DNA of 21,773 nucleotides from Deltaproteobacteria bacterium. GTDB taxonomy: Bacteria > UBA10199 > SBBF01. Every line of letters begins with the position of its first letter. Position 1 is the first letter of the stretch. The notes under the pieces are model-generated. The model saw only the letters and a program-made list of their open reading frames with translations, was not told the DNA's origin and did no database searches. The stretch spans positions 1-21,773 of the forward strand of contig JACQOY010000196.1 of assembly GCA_016207765.1 (NCBI GenBank), in the 5' to 3' direction. This document shows, in pieces, positions 1 to 8,875 of this stretch. The position numbers and the translations under genes were made by a program.

Positions 1-938
1 CCTAATCTTTTAAAACGGATCGCTTTGGGAATGATTTCAAACAGGGCGGGGAGTTTGCCAATGGTGTCGCCGTCGGTTTCCACGGGAACCACATCTTTCG
101 TATTCTTCAAATCCATGGTCATTTTTTGTGTTTTAAGACTTTTTACCTGCGGTAATTTCACATGGCCACCGGTGTAGAGGCGCGGAAAAAAATTGAGCAT
201 CTGAAAAAGGCTCAATTTTTCCACCGCCACAACGTCGAACAATCCATCATTCGGCCTGGCTTTGGGGGCCGGTCTCATCCCGGAACCGAAATGGGGACCA
301 TTGGCCACCATGATCATGATCGGGGTCGACTGCACGCGGGTATCGTTGGCCGAATAAAAAACCGGCGCCGGCTTATACTCCAGGATACTGCGCACCGAAC
401 CGTAAACATAGGCCCCTTTCTTTCCGAAGATCCATGGCGCCCGGTTTGACCAGTAATCGACACGCCCGACAAGCCCGGCCGTCGAGATATTGATAAAGTA
501 GCGGACGACCTTTTTGCCGGATGAATCACGGCATGTCACCTTCCCGATATCGACAACGGATGTTTTATTGTCGGTGAAATGCGCCGCCGCCTCCTGCGGT
601 TTGCGCGGGATCTTGAAATAGCGGGCGAAATCGCCTCCGGTGCCGTACGGCAAAACCCCCAACGCCGCCTTGGAATTAACCGGCCTGTCGTTTAGGACAA
701 AACCATTGAGGCAATTGGAAAGCGTGCCGTCTCCCCCCACCGCTACGATCAAATCGAAGCCCTCTTTGAGCGCCGAACGAGTGGCATTTTCACCATCGTT
801 GGGACCACGCGTTATCCGGTGGGCCACCGGCCCCAGTTTTTTGGAAAGAAGATTCTGGATATCCGGCCACTCGCGACCGAGGCTACCGCGCCCGGCGGCA
901 GGATTAACGATAAAAAAAGGATTAAACCGATTTCGCAT
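1..938 (-). CDS. Diacylglycerol kinase family lipid kinase (3' end cut by window edge)
   Basis: This family phosphorylates diacylglycerol or a related lipid with ATP at the inner face of the membrane. The 312 visible residues start MRNRFNPFFIVNPAAGRG and hold the family landmarks in order: NPAAG near residue 12, the nucleotide-binding loop GGDGT at 68-72, PYGTGGDFAR near 100 (the usual motif is GTGNDFAR, so G replaces N), GPHFGSGM, and NDGLFDVV. The end, ETDGD...RF, matches the family C-terminus, so only a few residues are probably missing. The reading frame is open to base 1. The gene starts 30 bp after the iron-sulfur gene on the same strand, so it is probably the last or a late gene of a four-gene operon. 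An AGPS-like flavoprotein next to a DGK-family gene is also known in mycobacteria (Rv2251-Rv2252, from memory), which supports a lipid role. The exact substrate is not readable. Confidence 0.9.
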   Translation of the reverse strand, partial: MRNRFNPFFIVNPAAGRGSLGREWPDIQNLLSKKLGPVAHRITRGPNDGENATRSALKEGFDLIVAVGGDGTLSNCLNGFVLNDRPVNSKAALGVLPYGTGGDFARYFKIPRKPQEAAAHFTDNKTSVVDIGKVTCRDSSGKKVVRYFINISTAGLVGRVDYWSNRAPWIFGKKGAYVYGSVRSILEYKPAPVFYSANDTRVQSTPIMIMVANGPHFGSGMRPAPKARPNDGLFDVVAVEKLSLFQMLNFFPRLYTGGHVKLPQVKSLKTQKMTMDLKNTKDVVPVETDGDTIGKLPALFEIIPKAIRFKRL

Positions 939-968
939 GTTGACAAGAGGGGGAAGGATTCTTCCCGC

Positions 969-2090
969 TCACTCTTTTACTCCCTCTATCGAATCGTTCA
1001 AATAGCTGATCAAATCCTTGACTACCAACCGCTCCGAATTTTTCCGGAACTTGTGGACACACGACGGGCATTGGGTCACCAGCGTTTGCACCTTCTTTTC
1101 GACCACCTCCTCGAGCCTCCGCCTGGCAATTTCGTCGCTGGCCTCCTTCGAGGTGATGGAATAACACCCCCCCTGACCGGAGCAATGCGTGCATTCGCCA
1201 TGGTCGAAAAATTCCATCGGCTGATAGCCGCTGACATGGGCAATCAGCTCCCGCGGCAATGAAACCTCGTTTAGATAGCGGGAGAGATAGCACGGGTCGT
1301 GGTACATCAACTTGGTCCGCATGCTTTTTTTAAGGCGGTAATTGATATTGTGAAGGTAGGGCTCCAGAAATTCGTTGATCGTGACCACCTTGCCGGGAAG
1401 CCCAAAGTCGTATTTTTTGTAGGTCTCGCGCAAAGTATACACGCACGCCGGTGAGCCGCTGACGATCGTCTTGTATTTTTTCAGGGCGTGGAAATTCACC
1501 TCGGCCAGATCGATGAAATCGTATTCCATCCCGCCGGAAATCAGGGGATAGCCGCAACACTGGATCGCCTCCGGATAAACCCCCACAAAATCGATCTTTA
1601 GTTTTTCAAAAAGCTCGAAGGTGTCGTGCACCACCTCGGGGCATTTGGCAATGGTGGTGCAACTGGGGTAATAAATTGTCTGCGGGTTCATGTCGAAATA
1701 CTTGGAGGGAAGAATATTCTTCAATTTCTGGAGCAAATCCTTGGAAAAGGGATTGTTGTGTTTGTGAAACTTGTTCAAGAAGCCGGAAATCTCGGGCGGC
1801 GCCAGCTCGCGTGCAACCGCTTCTTTGCGCACTTCGTGAAGAACCGGCGGGATTTCGTTCCCATGCTCACATTGCGTCGTGCAGGCCTTGCAGGTAAGAC
1901 ATTTGTAGCTCAATGCCGCCAGCTCGGAATCGAGCGGGATCTCTCCTTTCCTTAGCTGATTGAGCGTCTGCATGAGCCCCCATGGGGAAAAACTCTCGTT
2001 TCCCTCCGTCATCGCGACCGGACAGGCCGACTGACAGAGCCGTGGGCAGTAAGTGCAGTATTCCATCAGTTTTGAAAATGTTTCTAGCAT
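969..2090 (-). CDS. Iron-sulfur oxidoreductase subunit, GlcF/HdrD-like, two CCG domains
   Basis: A 373-residue soluble protein that most likely takes electrons from the flavoprotein encoded upstream. Residues 12-23 (CTYCPRLCQSAC) and 64-74 (CLTCKACTTQC) are two 4Fe-4S ferredoxin-type clusters. Two cysteine-rich CCG domains follow. The first has QCCGYP and SPACVY. The second has DPCYLSR, HCSGQGG and QCPSCV, where the canonical CCG reads CSG, so one cysteine is serine. This layout is that of glycolate oxidase subunit GlcF, LutA and HdrD. The start ATG overlaps the stop of the preceding gene (ATGCTAG, 7-bp overlap), implying translational coupling, and a GGGAG lies about 6 bases upstream. The partner flavoprotein suggests a membrane-associated dehydrogenase of a hydroxyacid or glycerol-type substrate; the substrate itself is unknown. 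Confidence 0.88.
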   Translation of the reverse strand: MLETFSKLMEYCTYCPRLCQSACPVAMTEGNESFSPWGLMQTLNQLRKGEIPLDSELAALSYKCLTCKACTTQCEHGNEIPPVLHEVRKEAVARELAPPEISGFLNKFHKHNNPFSKDLLQKLKNILPSKYFDMNPQTIYYPSCTTIAKCPEVVHDTFELFEKLKIDFVGVYPEAIQCCGYPLISGGMEYDFIDLAEVNFHALKKYKTIVSGSPACVYTLRETYKKYDFGLPGKVVTINEFLEPYLHNINYRLKKSMRTKLMYHDPCYLSRYLNEVSLPRELIAHVSGYQPMEFFDHGECTHCSGQGGCYSITSKEASDEIARRRLEEVVEKKVQTLVTQCPSCVHKFRKNSERLVVKDLISYLNDSIEGVKE

Positions 2091-2878
2091 GGATTCTCCC
2101 GGAGATATTTTTTCAAGGCCTCCTCACCATCAGTTGCCGGTGATGCGGGGTTTCGCCCCGCCAGAGGAGCGTATTTTGTCCAAAAATCAAGACACGGTTC
2201 GCGGACAATCAGCGTTTGATCGAGCACTTCCACCTCCGCCGGACGGACCGGCCAGTGGAAAAGAACGTTATCCGCTTCGTTCAGCTTCATCACCGCCTCC
2301 CGTTCGGCCTCCACCATTCCTTTCAACCCGCCCAATTTGAAAGCCAAAACCACCTTCGCCTCTTCCGATAAATTAAGCGACCGCAAAAGGCCGCTCCCCT
2401 CTTTCTCCTCCATAATCCGGACAAACAGGGGACGAATAAAAGAACCAACCATCCTTCTTACGCCCTCAAGCGCCGCTTCCGGCCCCTCAAACAAGGCAAG
2501 CCCCCAGACAAGCGCCTCGGGAAGCGGAAAAACCTTGAGCGAACCCTCGCGAAACTGTCCGAGCAGGCCGCGCGAACCGATAACGACCCGCCGCAGATCG
2601 CATCCGGTTGCGGCACGCGGATAGTCCTTGATCGGGAAGGCAACCCCCTGCGGGGTGACAACAGCGCCCCCCACGCAGAGCTCTTCAATGCCGCCGTACT
2701 TCAGGAAAAAAAGATTCGCCGTCCTTTCGGCCAGGCAAGCCGACAACGGGGTTTGCATCCCCGTCACCGGCCGATACCCGGAGGTCAATCCCTCGGCATT
2801 CAACTTCTGCTCGTAATCGATAACCCGCATTTCCGGATCAACAACGGCGATCAGAGAGATTTTGTGAAGATGAAACAT
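2084..2878 (-). CDS. Half-size FAD-linked oxidase paralogue (GlcE-like), lacking N-terminal FAD motif
   Basis: The 264 residues align by eye with the second half of the FAD-binding domain and the start of the substrate domain of AGPS/glycolate-oxidase flavoproteins. Visible matches are YGGIEELCVGGAVVTPQGV, PRAATGCDLRRVVIGSRGLLG (family: TG.DL...GSEGTLG) and RPLFVRIMEE. The glycine-rich diphosphate loop that should precede this, and the C-terminal HHHGVG segment, are both absent; the gene upstream has both. The protein begins near where the family reads DS.NL..EAG. The frame is open and clean, and it sits between the full flavoprotein (7 bp upstream) and the iron-sulfur gene (overlapping). This resembles the GlcD-GlcE-GlcF order, so a non-catalytic subunit is likely. 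The ATG at 2878 is preferred. A TTG at 2893 would add five residues and overlap the previous gene. Confidence 0.75.
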   Translation of the reverse strand: MFHLHKISLIAVVDPEMRVIDYEQKLNAEGLTSGYRPVTGMQTPLSACLAERTANLFFLKYGGIEELCVGGAVVTPQGVAFPIKDYPRAATGCDLRRVVIGSRGLLGQFREGSLKVFPLPEALVWGLALFEGPEAALEGVRRMVGSFIRPLFVRIMEEKEGSGLLRSLNLSEEAKVVLAFKLGGLKGMVEAEREAVMKLNEADNVLFHWPVRPAEVEVLDQTLIVREPCLDFWTKYAPLAGRNPASPATDGEEALKKYLRENPC

Positions 2879-2885
2879 CAGGGGT

Positions 2886-4445
2886 TTAAGCAACCTTTTC
2901 TTTTTTTTCCCTCTTTAACTCGATAAGCTTCCCCGGGTTCATGATCCCGTGCGGATCGTAATAATCCTTGAATCGGCGGTAGAGCGCCGCCCCTCCTCCC
3001 CATTCACGATCCACGTATTTTTTCTTCAAGCGCCCCACGCCGTGGTGGTGGCTGATAACCCCCCCCGTCTCTTGGCAGGCGGTTATCCCCTTGTCCCAGA
3101 TCAGGTCGTAGAGGGCCTCGGATTTTTTTAAACCCCCAAGCGAAGCCAGAAAGGTGAAATAAAAAGAACCCCCCTCCGGATAAGCATGCGAAAGATGGGC
3201 CATCACCAGACAGTGCGAGGACATCGCCTTGAGCATGGCAGAATAAAGGGCCTCCATCTTGTCCCAGGTGGTGGCCACCTCGATGGTATCGATGAAAGCG
3301 CCGCTGTGAAAAAGCGGCGACGCTTTGTACGAGACGGAATAGCGGTGCTCATGCCATACGCGCCCCGGTTCCTCCCCCAGATCCTCCGCGCCAAGATCAC
3401 GGCATATCTCCATGATGATTTTCTGTTCTTCGCGCACCAGGCGTTCGACCCCTTCGTGCATGAGAATCAAAAGACAACCGGTCGGGAGATGTTGCAGAAC
3501 GGGAGAGACAAGTTTGGGGGCGGAAAGCGCCCCCCACAGCGAGGTGGACATGAAGAGTTTTTTAAGAGGAGAGGCCAACCCCTTGACCACCTCGGTTATC
3601 CCCTTGTTTTTTTTGTATCCCATGAAAAGAAGCGTGTCGATTTCGTCGTATAAACGAACAACCGAGGGTTTCAAGCCCGTTTGCATGATCCGCCGTACCG
3701 CCTCGATGCCGGTTTTCATGTTCTTGAAACGGAGGCCGCGAAAGGCCTGACAAGGGGCCAACGGATAAATCTTCAAGACAGCCCTGGTGATAAATCCAAG
3801 CGTCCCTTCGGAACCGGTAAAAATCTGGTTTAAATCAAGGCCGTCTCCGTTTTCCACATCGCGTGTCTGGACAATTTCCCCCTGTCCCGTCACCACTTCC
3901 AGTTCACGAACCATATCCTCGATTTTTCCATAACGGGTAGAGTTCTGCCCGGCCGATCGAGCCGCCAGATACCCGCCAAGACTCGCACACAGGATGGAGG
4001 AGGGAAAGTGGCCGAGGGTATACCCCTTCCGCTGAAGCTCCTTTTCCAGCGTATACCCCATGATTCCCGCCTCGGCCGTGGCCAAAAGGTTGGCGGAATC
4101 GACCTTCAACAAACGGTACATTTTCTTCATGTCCACAATCATGCCGCCGGTTTCGGCGATGGTCCCCCCGCAAACCCCTGAGCCCCCCCCAAAGGGGATC
4201 ATCGGCATTTTGGTGCGAATGGCCAGGCGGACCAACGCCTGCAACTGCCGGGTGTCTTTGGGCCAGACAATCACATCGGGGAGCGGTTCAAGTGCGGAGT
4301 GATGGATACGGATGGTGCTCTTAAAGTTGGAATCGCGGGAATAATTGAAACGGTCGAGATTTTTTACCGAATACCCGTCAGGGCCGACAATCGCTTCAAG
4401 ATGGTCGAGGAAGTGTTTCTTTAGCTTCGGGGGTTCGAATTGCAT
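2886..4445 (-). CDS. FAD-linked oxidase, alkyl-DHAP synthase / GlcD-like
   Basis: A 519-residue flavoprotein of the VAO/PCMH fold. The FAD diphosphate loop PFGGGSGVCGG is at 84-94, and FTGSEGTLGFITRAVLKIYP closes the FAD domain. A C-terminal cap domain carries SHHHGVGRLKKKY and ends DPHGIMNPGKLI, which is normal for the family. The triple-histidine HHHGVG, rather than the GEHGIG of glycolate oxidases, and the ICASLGGYLAARSAGQNS.YG segment point towards alkyldihydroxyacetonephosphate synthase (ether-lipid synthesis). The downstream iron-sulfur subunit instead points to a dehydrogenase. I therefore leave the reaction open. The frame is open 28 codons further upstream (to 4529), but that stretch is unlike the family, so the ATG at 4445 is chosen. 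No clear Shine-Dalgarno precedes it. First gene of the minus-strand operon. Confidence 0.88.
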   Translation of the reverse strand: MQFEPPKLKKHFLDHLEAIVGPDGYSVKNLDRFNYSRDSNFKSTIRIHHSALEPLPDVIVWPKDTRQLQALVRLAIRTKMPMIPFGGGSGVCGGTIAETGGMIVDMKKMYRLLKVDSANLLATAEAGIMGYTLEKELQRKGYTLGHFPSSILCASLGGYLAARSAGQNSTRYGKIEDMVRELEVVTGQGEIVQTRDVENGDGLDLNQIFTGSEGTLGFITRAVLKIYPLAPCQAFRGLRFKNMKTGIEAVRRIMQTGLKPSVVRLYDEIDTLLFMGYKKNKGITEVVKGLASPLKKLFMSTSLWGALSAPKLVSPVLQHLPTGCLLILMHEGVERLVREEQKIIMEICRDLGAEDLGEEPGRVWHEHRYSVSYKASPLFHSGAFIDTIEVATTWDKMEALYSAMLKAMSSHCLVMAHLSHAYPEGGSFYFTFLASLGGLKKSEALYDLIWDKGITACQETGGVISHHHGVGRLKKKYVDREWGGGAALYRRFKDYYDPHGIMNPGKLIELKREKKEKVA

Positions 4446-4582
4446 AATTTTGTATGTTTTGTCCGGGGGCGAAACACCCCTTAAACCACGTAATTCGCAC
4501 ACACCAAACCATCGCGAATTACACAGCAAAGAGAGGGTTTTTCATCTTATCGGGGGGTGGATAAATGTCAAGAAAGGAGGAT

Positions 4583-4705
4583 TAGACAAAAAGAGTCCCT
4601 TTGTCTTCGCGATTTTCGTAAGCCGCCAGGAGTTGGATTGTCCTGTCGGCAGATGGGACTGGCGGGATAAGAAAATTGCTTCGTCAAAAGGACTCTCTTT
4701 GTCTA
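4583..4705. repeat. 123-bp palindromic MITE-like element bounded by TA
   Basis: Two 47-nt arms (4583-4629 and 4659-4705) are reverse complements at 37 positions plus one G-U, around a 29-nt centre. The outer ends read TAGACAAA and TTTGTCTA, so the element is bounded by TA on both sides. TA is the target duplicated by IS630/Tc1-mariner transposases, so a non-autonomous element of that kind is the best guess. It sits between the divergent flavoprotein and rplM genes and stops 11 bp before the rplM -35 box. Together with the following promoter it fills most of the 313-bp gap 4446-4758; the remaining part, 4446-4582, shows nothing clear. A short minus-strand frame across it (4542-4772) is only a translation of the repeat. 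Confidence 0.7.
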
Positions 4706-4715
4706 CTGAATAGTC

Positions 4716-4745
4716 TTGACAACCCCCTTTCCCTTCCACTAAATA
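4716..4745 (+). promoter_or_regulatory. Sigma-70-type promoter for rplM
   Basis: A perfect -35 TTGACA (4716-4721) is followed after 18 bp by TAAATA (4740-4745). The expected transcript start is near 4752, only about 7 bases before the rplM ATG, with no Shine-Dalgarno in between. If correct, the message is nearly leaderless. Confidence 0.55.
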
Positions 4746-4758
4746 TCCCGCTCCTATT

Positions 4759-5193
4759 ATGCCCCAAACCACCTACATGGCCAAAAAGGGGGAAATAAAA
4801 CCCCGGTGGCATTTGCTCGACTTAAATGACGTTCCCCTCGGCCGGGCCGCCACACGGATTGCGGACACTTTGCGGGGGAAAAACAAGCCGCAGTTCACCC
4901 CGCATACCGATACCGGCGATTTTGTGGTGGCGGTTAATGCCTCCAAAGTGAAGCTGACGGGCAATAAAAAGGAAGACAAGGAGTATTTCCGGCATTCCGG
5001 GTATCCCGGAGGGATCAAGTCAGTTTCGGCGGGGAAGCTTTTGGTCACCCATCCCGACCGCATCATTAAAACGGCGGTGAAGGGGATGCTCCCAAAAAAC
5101 ATCCTGGGAAGACATTTACTGAAGAAGTTGAAGGTATATGCCAAAACGGAACATCCCCACGCGGCGCAAAAACCGGTGGAAATGAAAATTTGA
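4759..5193 (+). CDS. rplM: 50S ribosomal protein L13
   Basis: The 144 residues are a standard L13, one of the early-assembly 23S rRNA-binding proteins of the large subunit. Visible family segments are [20 protein letters not shown] at the start, [44 protein letters not shown] and [18 protein letters not shown]. The ATG at 4759 puts the conserved Trp at residue 17, close to its position in E. coli (15). An in-frame ATG at 4777 would shorten the N-terminus by six residues. Neither start has a Shine-Dalgarno. rpsI follows after a single base, the universal L13-S9 operon arrangement. Confidence 0.98.
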   Translation: MPQTTYMAKKGEIKPRWHLLDLNDVPLGRAATRIADTLRGKNKPQFTPHTDTGDFVVAVNASKVKLTGNKKEDKEYFRHSGYPGGIKSVSAGKLLVTHPDRIIKTAVKGMLPKNILGRHLLKKLKVYAKTEHPHAAQKPVEMKI

Positions 5194-5194
5194 T

Positions 5195-5593
5195 ATGGCA
5201 ACAGCAACCAAAAGATTCTTCGGCGTCGGCAAAAGAAAATCGGCCGTGGCCCGCCTCCACTTAAGCCCCGGCACGGGGGAGATTCTGGTCAACGAACGCC
5301 CTTTCGAGCAATATTTCGGCCGCGCTACCCTCCGAATGGTTATTCTTCAACCGATGGAAGTCACCGGCAACTTGGGCAAATTCAATGTAAACGCCACTAT
5401 CTTTGGAAGCGGACCCAGCGGCCAGGCACAGGCCCTGCGCCACGGAATTTCCAAGGCCCTTCTCTCGCTGAATCCCGACTACCGCAAGCCCCTCCATAAA
5501 AACGGGTTTCTCACCCGCGACTCCCGCAAGGTGGAACGGAAAAAATACGGCCACCGCAAGGCGCGGAAGAGCACACAGTACTCGAAACGATAA
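5195..5593 (+). CDS. rpsI: 30S ribosomal protein S9
   Basis: The 132 residues are S9, a small-subunit head protein whose C-terminal tail reaches the P-site tRNA. GVGKRKSAVARLHLSPGTG near the start, the GQA.ALRHGISKALL helix, LTRDSRKVERKKYG and the terminal SKR are all family signatures, and the intact SKR end is the part that touches tRNA. It starts one base after the rplM stop, so it is co-transcribed. It is followed by 331 non-coding bases containing two palindromic repeats before argC. Confidence 0.98.
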   Translation: MATATKRFFGVGKRKSAVARLHLSPGTGEILVNERPFEQYFGRATLRMVILQPMEVTGNLGKFNVNATIFGSGPSGQAQALRHGISKALLSLNPDYRKPLHKNGFLTRDSRKVERKKYGHRKARKSTQYSKR

Positions 5594-5600
5594 TTTCGTC

Positions 5601-5765
5601 ATCCCTCAGTTTCGACTTTCTCCGAAAGCTTCTTTAAGCTGTTTGAGCACACCTTAAAAAGCGCCGCCGATCAGTTAACACCCAACTGACAAAGCGGGAA
5701 GCGGCGATCTGATGCCTGCGAGTTCTTAAAGAAGCTGAAGGGGAAAGGTGAAACTGAGGAGGGAT
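5601..5765. repeat. About 165-bp imperfect palindromic intergenic element
   Basis: The left end (5601-5638) runs ATCCCTCAGTTTC, then a short spacer, then AGCTTCTTTAAG. The right end (5725-5765) is its reverse complement with a 3-nt bulge and a few mismatches. The interior holds smaller pairings: GCCGC/GCGGC and CAGTT/AACTG around 5663-5705. It begins 8 bp after the rpsI stop and could fold into one long hairpin in the transcript. It has no terminal T-run, so it is not a typical rho-independent terminator. Most likely a dispersed palindromic repeat or a structured RNA; nothing in it looks protein-coding. Confidence 0.6.
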
Positions 5766-5845
5766 TGCATAATTTCAAACTTTTACTTTTTGGCCCTATT
5801 CTGTTAAGGACATCTTTGTTCATTTGCTGTCATTTCCGCCCCCGA

Positions 5846-5916
5846 TGTCATTCCCGCGAAAGCGGGAATCCAGAAAAATGAGCAACTAATGGATCCCCGT
5901 TTTCACGGGGATGACA
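5846..5916. repeat. Twin-hairpin repeat (dRS3/REP-like) upstream of argC
   Basis: Two perfect 8-bp hairpins lie head to head. ATTCCCGC-GAAA-GCGGGAAT is at 5850-5869, and ATCCCCGT-TTTC-ACGGGGAT is at 5893-5912. They are flanked by TGTCAT and ATGACA, so the whole is an imperfect palindrome. The ATTCCC...GGGAAT core is the form of the dRS3-type repeats widespread in proteobacterial intergenic DNA. It ends 8 bp before the argC start. Its right half is open in the argC frame and reads MDPRFHGDD, a common false N-terminal extension. Confidence 0.75.
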
Positions 5917-5924
5917 ATTTGAAT

Positions 5925-6971
5925 ATGCCCAAACAAATTCCCATCGCTATTGTTGGCGCCACCGGCTACACCGGCATTGAGCTGGTCCGCCTCTGCTTAA
6001 AGCATCCGAACGCGGAGATTGTCGCCGTCACGTCGCGTCAGCATGCGGGGCAAAAGATCGCCGGGTTGTTTCCGTTTCTTGCCGGACAGTGCGACCTGAC
6101 CTATGAGGATTTGGCGATCGACCAGATGGCCAAACGGGTTGAGGCGGTATTCCTCTGTCTCCCCCACCACGAATCGATGGAAATCGCCGCCGGTTTTCGA
6201 AAGAAAGGAACCACGGTTCTCGATCTTTCCGCCGATTTTCGATTAAATAACGCCGCAACGTACGAAAAATGGTACGGACCGCATACACAAAAGGGGCTCC
6301 TCAAAGAGGCGGTCTACGGCCTCCCCGAATTTCACCGGGAGGAGATCAAAAAGGCAAAGTTGGTCGCTGTCCCGGGATGTTATCCAACGAGCATTCAACT
6401 GGGGCTCGCCCCTCTCCTAAAGAAGAAATTGATCGAGACAAAGGGAATCATCTGCGACTCCAAGTCGGGAACCAGCGGCGCGGGACGGACCGCCAAGGCG
6501 GACTCCCTTTTTTGCGAGGTGCACGAAAATTTCAAGGCCTACAAGGTGGGATGCCACCGGCATACCCCCGAAATGGAACAGGAGCTGTCACTTTTGGCGG
6601 GGGAAAAGGTGACCGTCCTTTTTGCACCGCACCTTTTGCCCATCGACCGGGGGATTTTTTCCACCATTTATTGCGAACCGAAATCAAAGACATCAACCGG
6701 TGATCTGATCAAACTCTATCAGGCCTTCTACAAGAACGAACCGTTCGTCAAAGTCCTTCCCGAAGGGACCCTTCCTTCAACCAAGAATGTGCGGGGGACA
6801 AATTTCTGCCATGTCAGCCCCCTGTTTGACGAGAGGACCGGAAAGATCGTCGTCCTATCCGCCATCGACAACCTCACCAAAGGGGCCTCGGGACAGGCGG
6901 TGCAGTGTTTTAACCTGATCCACGGCTTTCCTGAAGAAACGGGACTGACAAATCCCGGTTTTGTTCCTTAA
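5925..6971 (+). CDS. argC: N-acetyl-gamma-glutamyl-phosphate reductase
   Basis: Third step of arginine synthesis: NADPH-dependent reduction of N-acetylglutamyl phosphate to the semialdehyde in the cytoplasm. The 348 residues are normal for type-1 ArgC. The Rossmann loop GATGYTGIEL is at 11-20, the catalytic cysteine is C152 in VPGCYPTS, and KSGTSGAGR, CHRHTPEM and the terminal NLTKGASGQAVQ segment are also present. The frame extends to an upstream ATG at 5889, but those 12 codons are the right half of a palindromic repeat. The ATG at 5925 gives the family N-terminus (MPKQIPIAIVGA). No other arg genes are in the window. The linkage rplM-rpsI-argC is familiar in deltaproteobacteria. Confidence 0.97.
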   Translation: MPKQIPIAIVGATGYTGIELVRLCLKHPNAEIVAVTSRQHAGQKIAGLFPFLAGQCDLTYEDLAIDQMAKRVEAVFLCLPHHESMEIAAGFRKKGTTVLDLSADFRLNNAATYEKWYGPHTQKGLLKEAVYGLPEFHREEIKKAKLVAVPGCYPTSIQLGLAPLLKKKLIETKGIICDSKSGTSGAGRTAKADSLFCEVHENFKAYKVGCHRHTPEMEQELSLLAGEKVTVLFAPHLLPIDRGIFSTIYCEPKSKTSTGDLIKLYQAFYKNEPFVKVLPEGTLPSTKNVRGTNFCHVSPLFDERTGKIVVLSAIDNLTKGASGQAVQCFNLIHGFPEETGLTNPGFVP

Positions 6972-7039
6972 CCAAATAAGAAAAGAAAAAATTTATCCAT
7001 CAGTCATTGACTTTCACCGACACATCCAGTAGCGTTTAA

Positions 7040-8785
<1,746 letters not shown>

Positions 8786-8836
8786 TTTCAATAGGTTAAA
8801 CTTATAAAAAAAGTACGTGACGCATAGATTTTCGGT

Positions 8837-8854
8837 ATTGTCAAGCTTGACAAT
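8837..8854. promoter_or_regulatory. Perfect 18-bp palindrome, probable operator for rpoN
   Basis: ATTGTCAAGCTTGACAAT is an exact inverted repeat with no spacer. Its right half contains the -35 box of the sigma-70-like promoter. It is centred about 55 bp before the predicted sigma-54 start. A dimeric regulator bound here could block the sigma-70 promoter or act on the sigma-54 promoter. The regulator is not identifiable. Confidence 0.6.
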
Positions 8855-8875
8855 GTTTTTGGTCGGCTCTAAACT
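8847..8875 (+). promoter_or_regulatory. Sigma-70-like promoter for rpoN
   Basis: TTGACA (8847-8852), 17 bp, then TAAACT (8870-8875), a 4/6 match to the -10 consensus. It overlaps the palindrome at its -35 and touches the sigma-54 -24 element at its -10. Start of transcription is expected near 8882. Confidence 0.45.

Noticed and set aside
4446..4529. 28-codon N-terminal extension of the AGPS-like flavoprotein
   Set aside because: Its residues are unlike the family and the ATG at 4445 gives a normal N-terminus; the extension is simply open frame in the promoter region.
4542..4772. Minus-strand 76-codon frame
   Set aside because: It is a translation of the TA-bounded palindrome and overlaps the rplM start.
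5889..5924. Upstream ATG extending argC by 12 codons
   Set aside because: These codons are the right half of a palindromic repeat (MDPRFHGDD); the family N-terminus begins at 5925.
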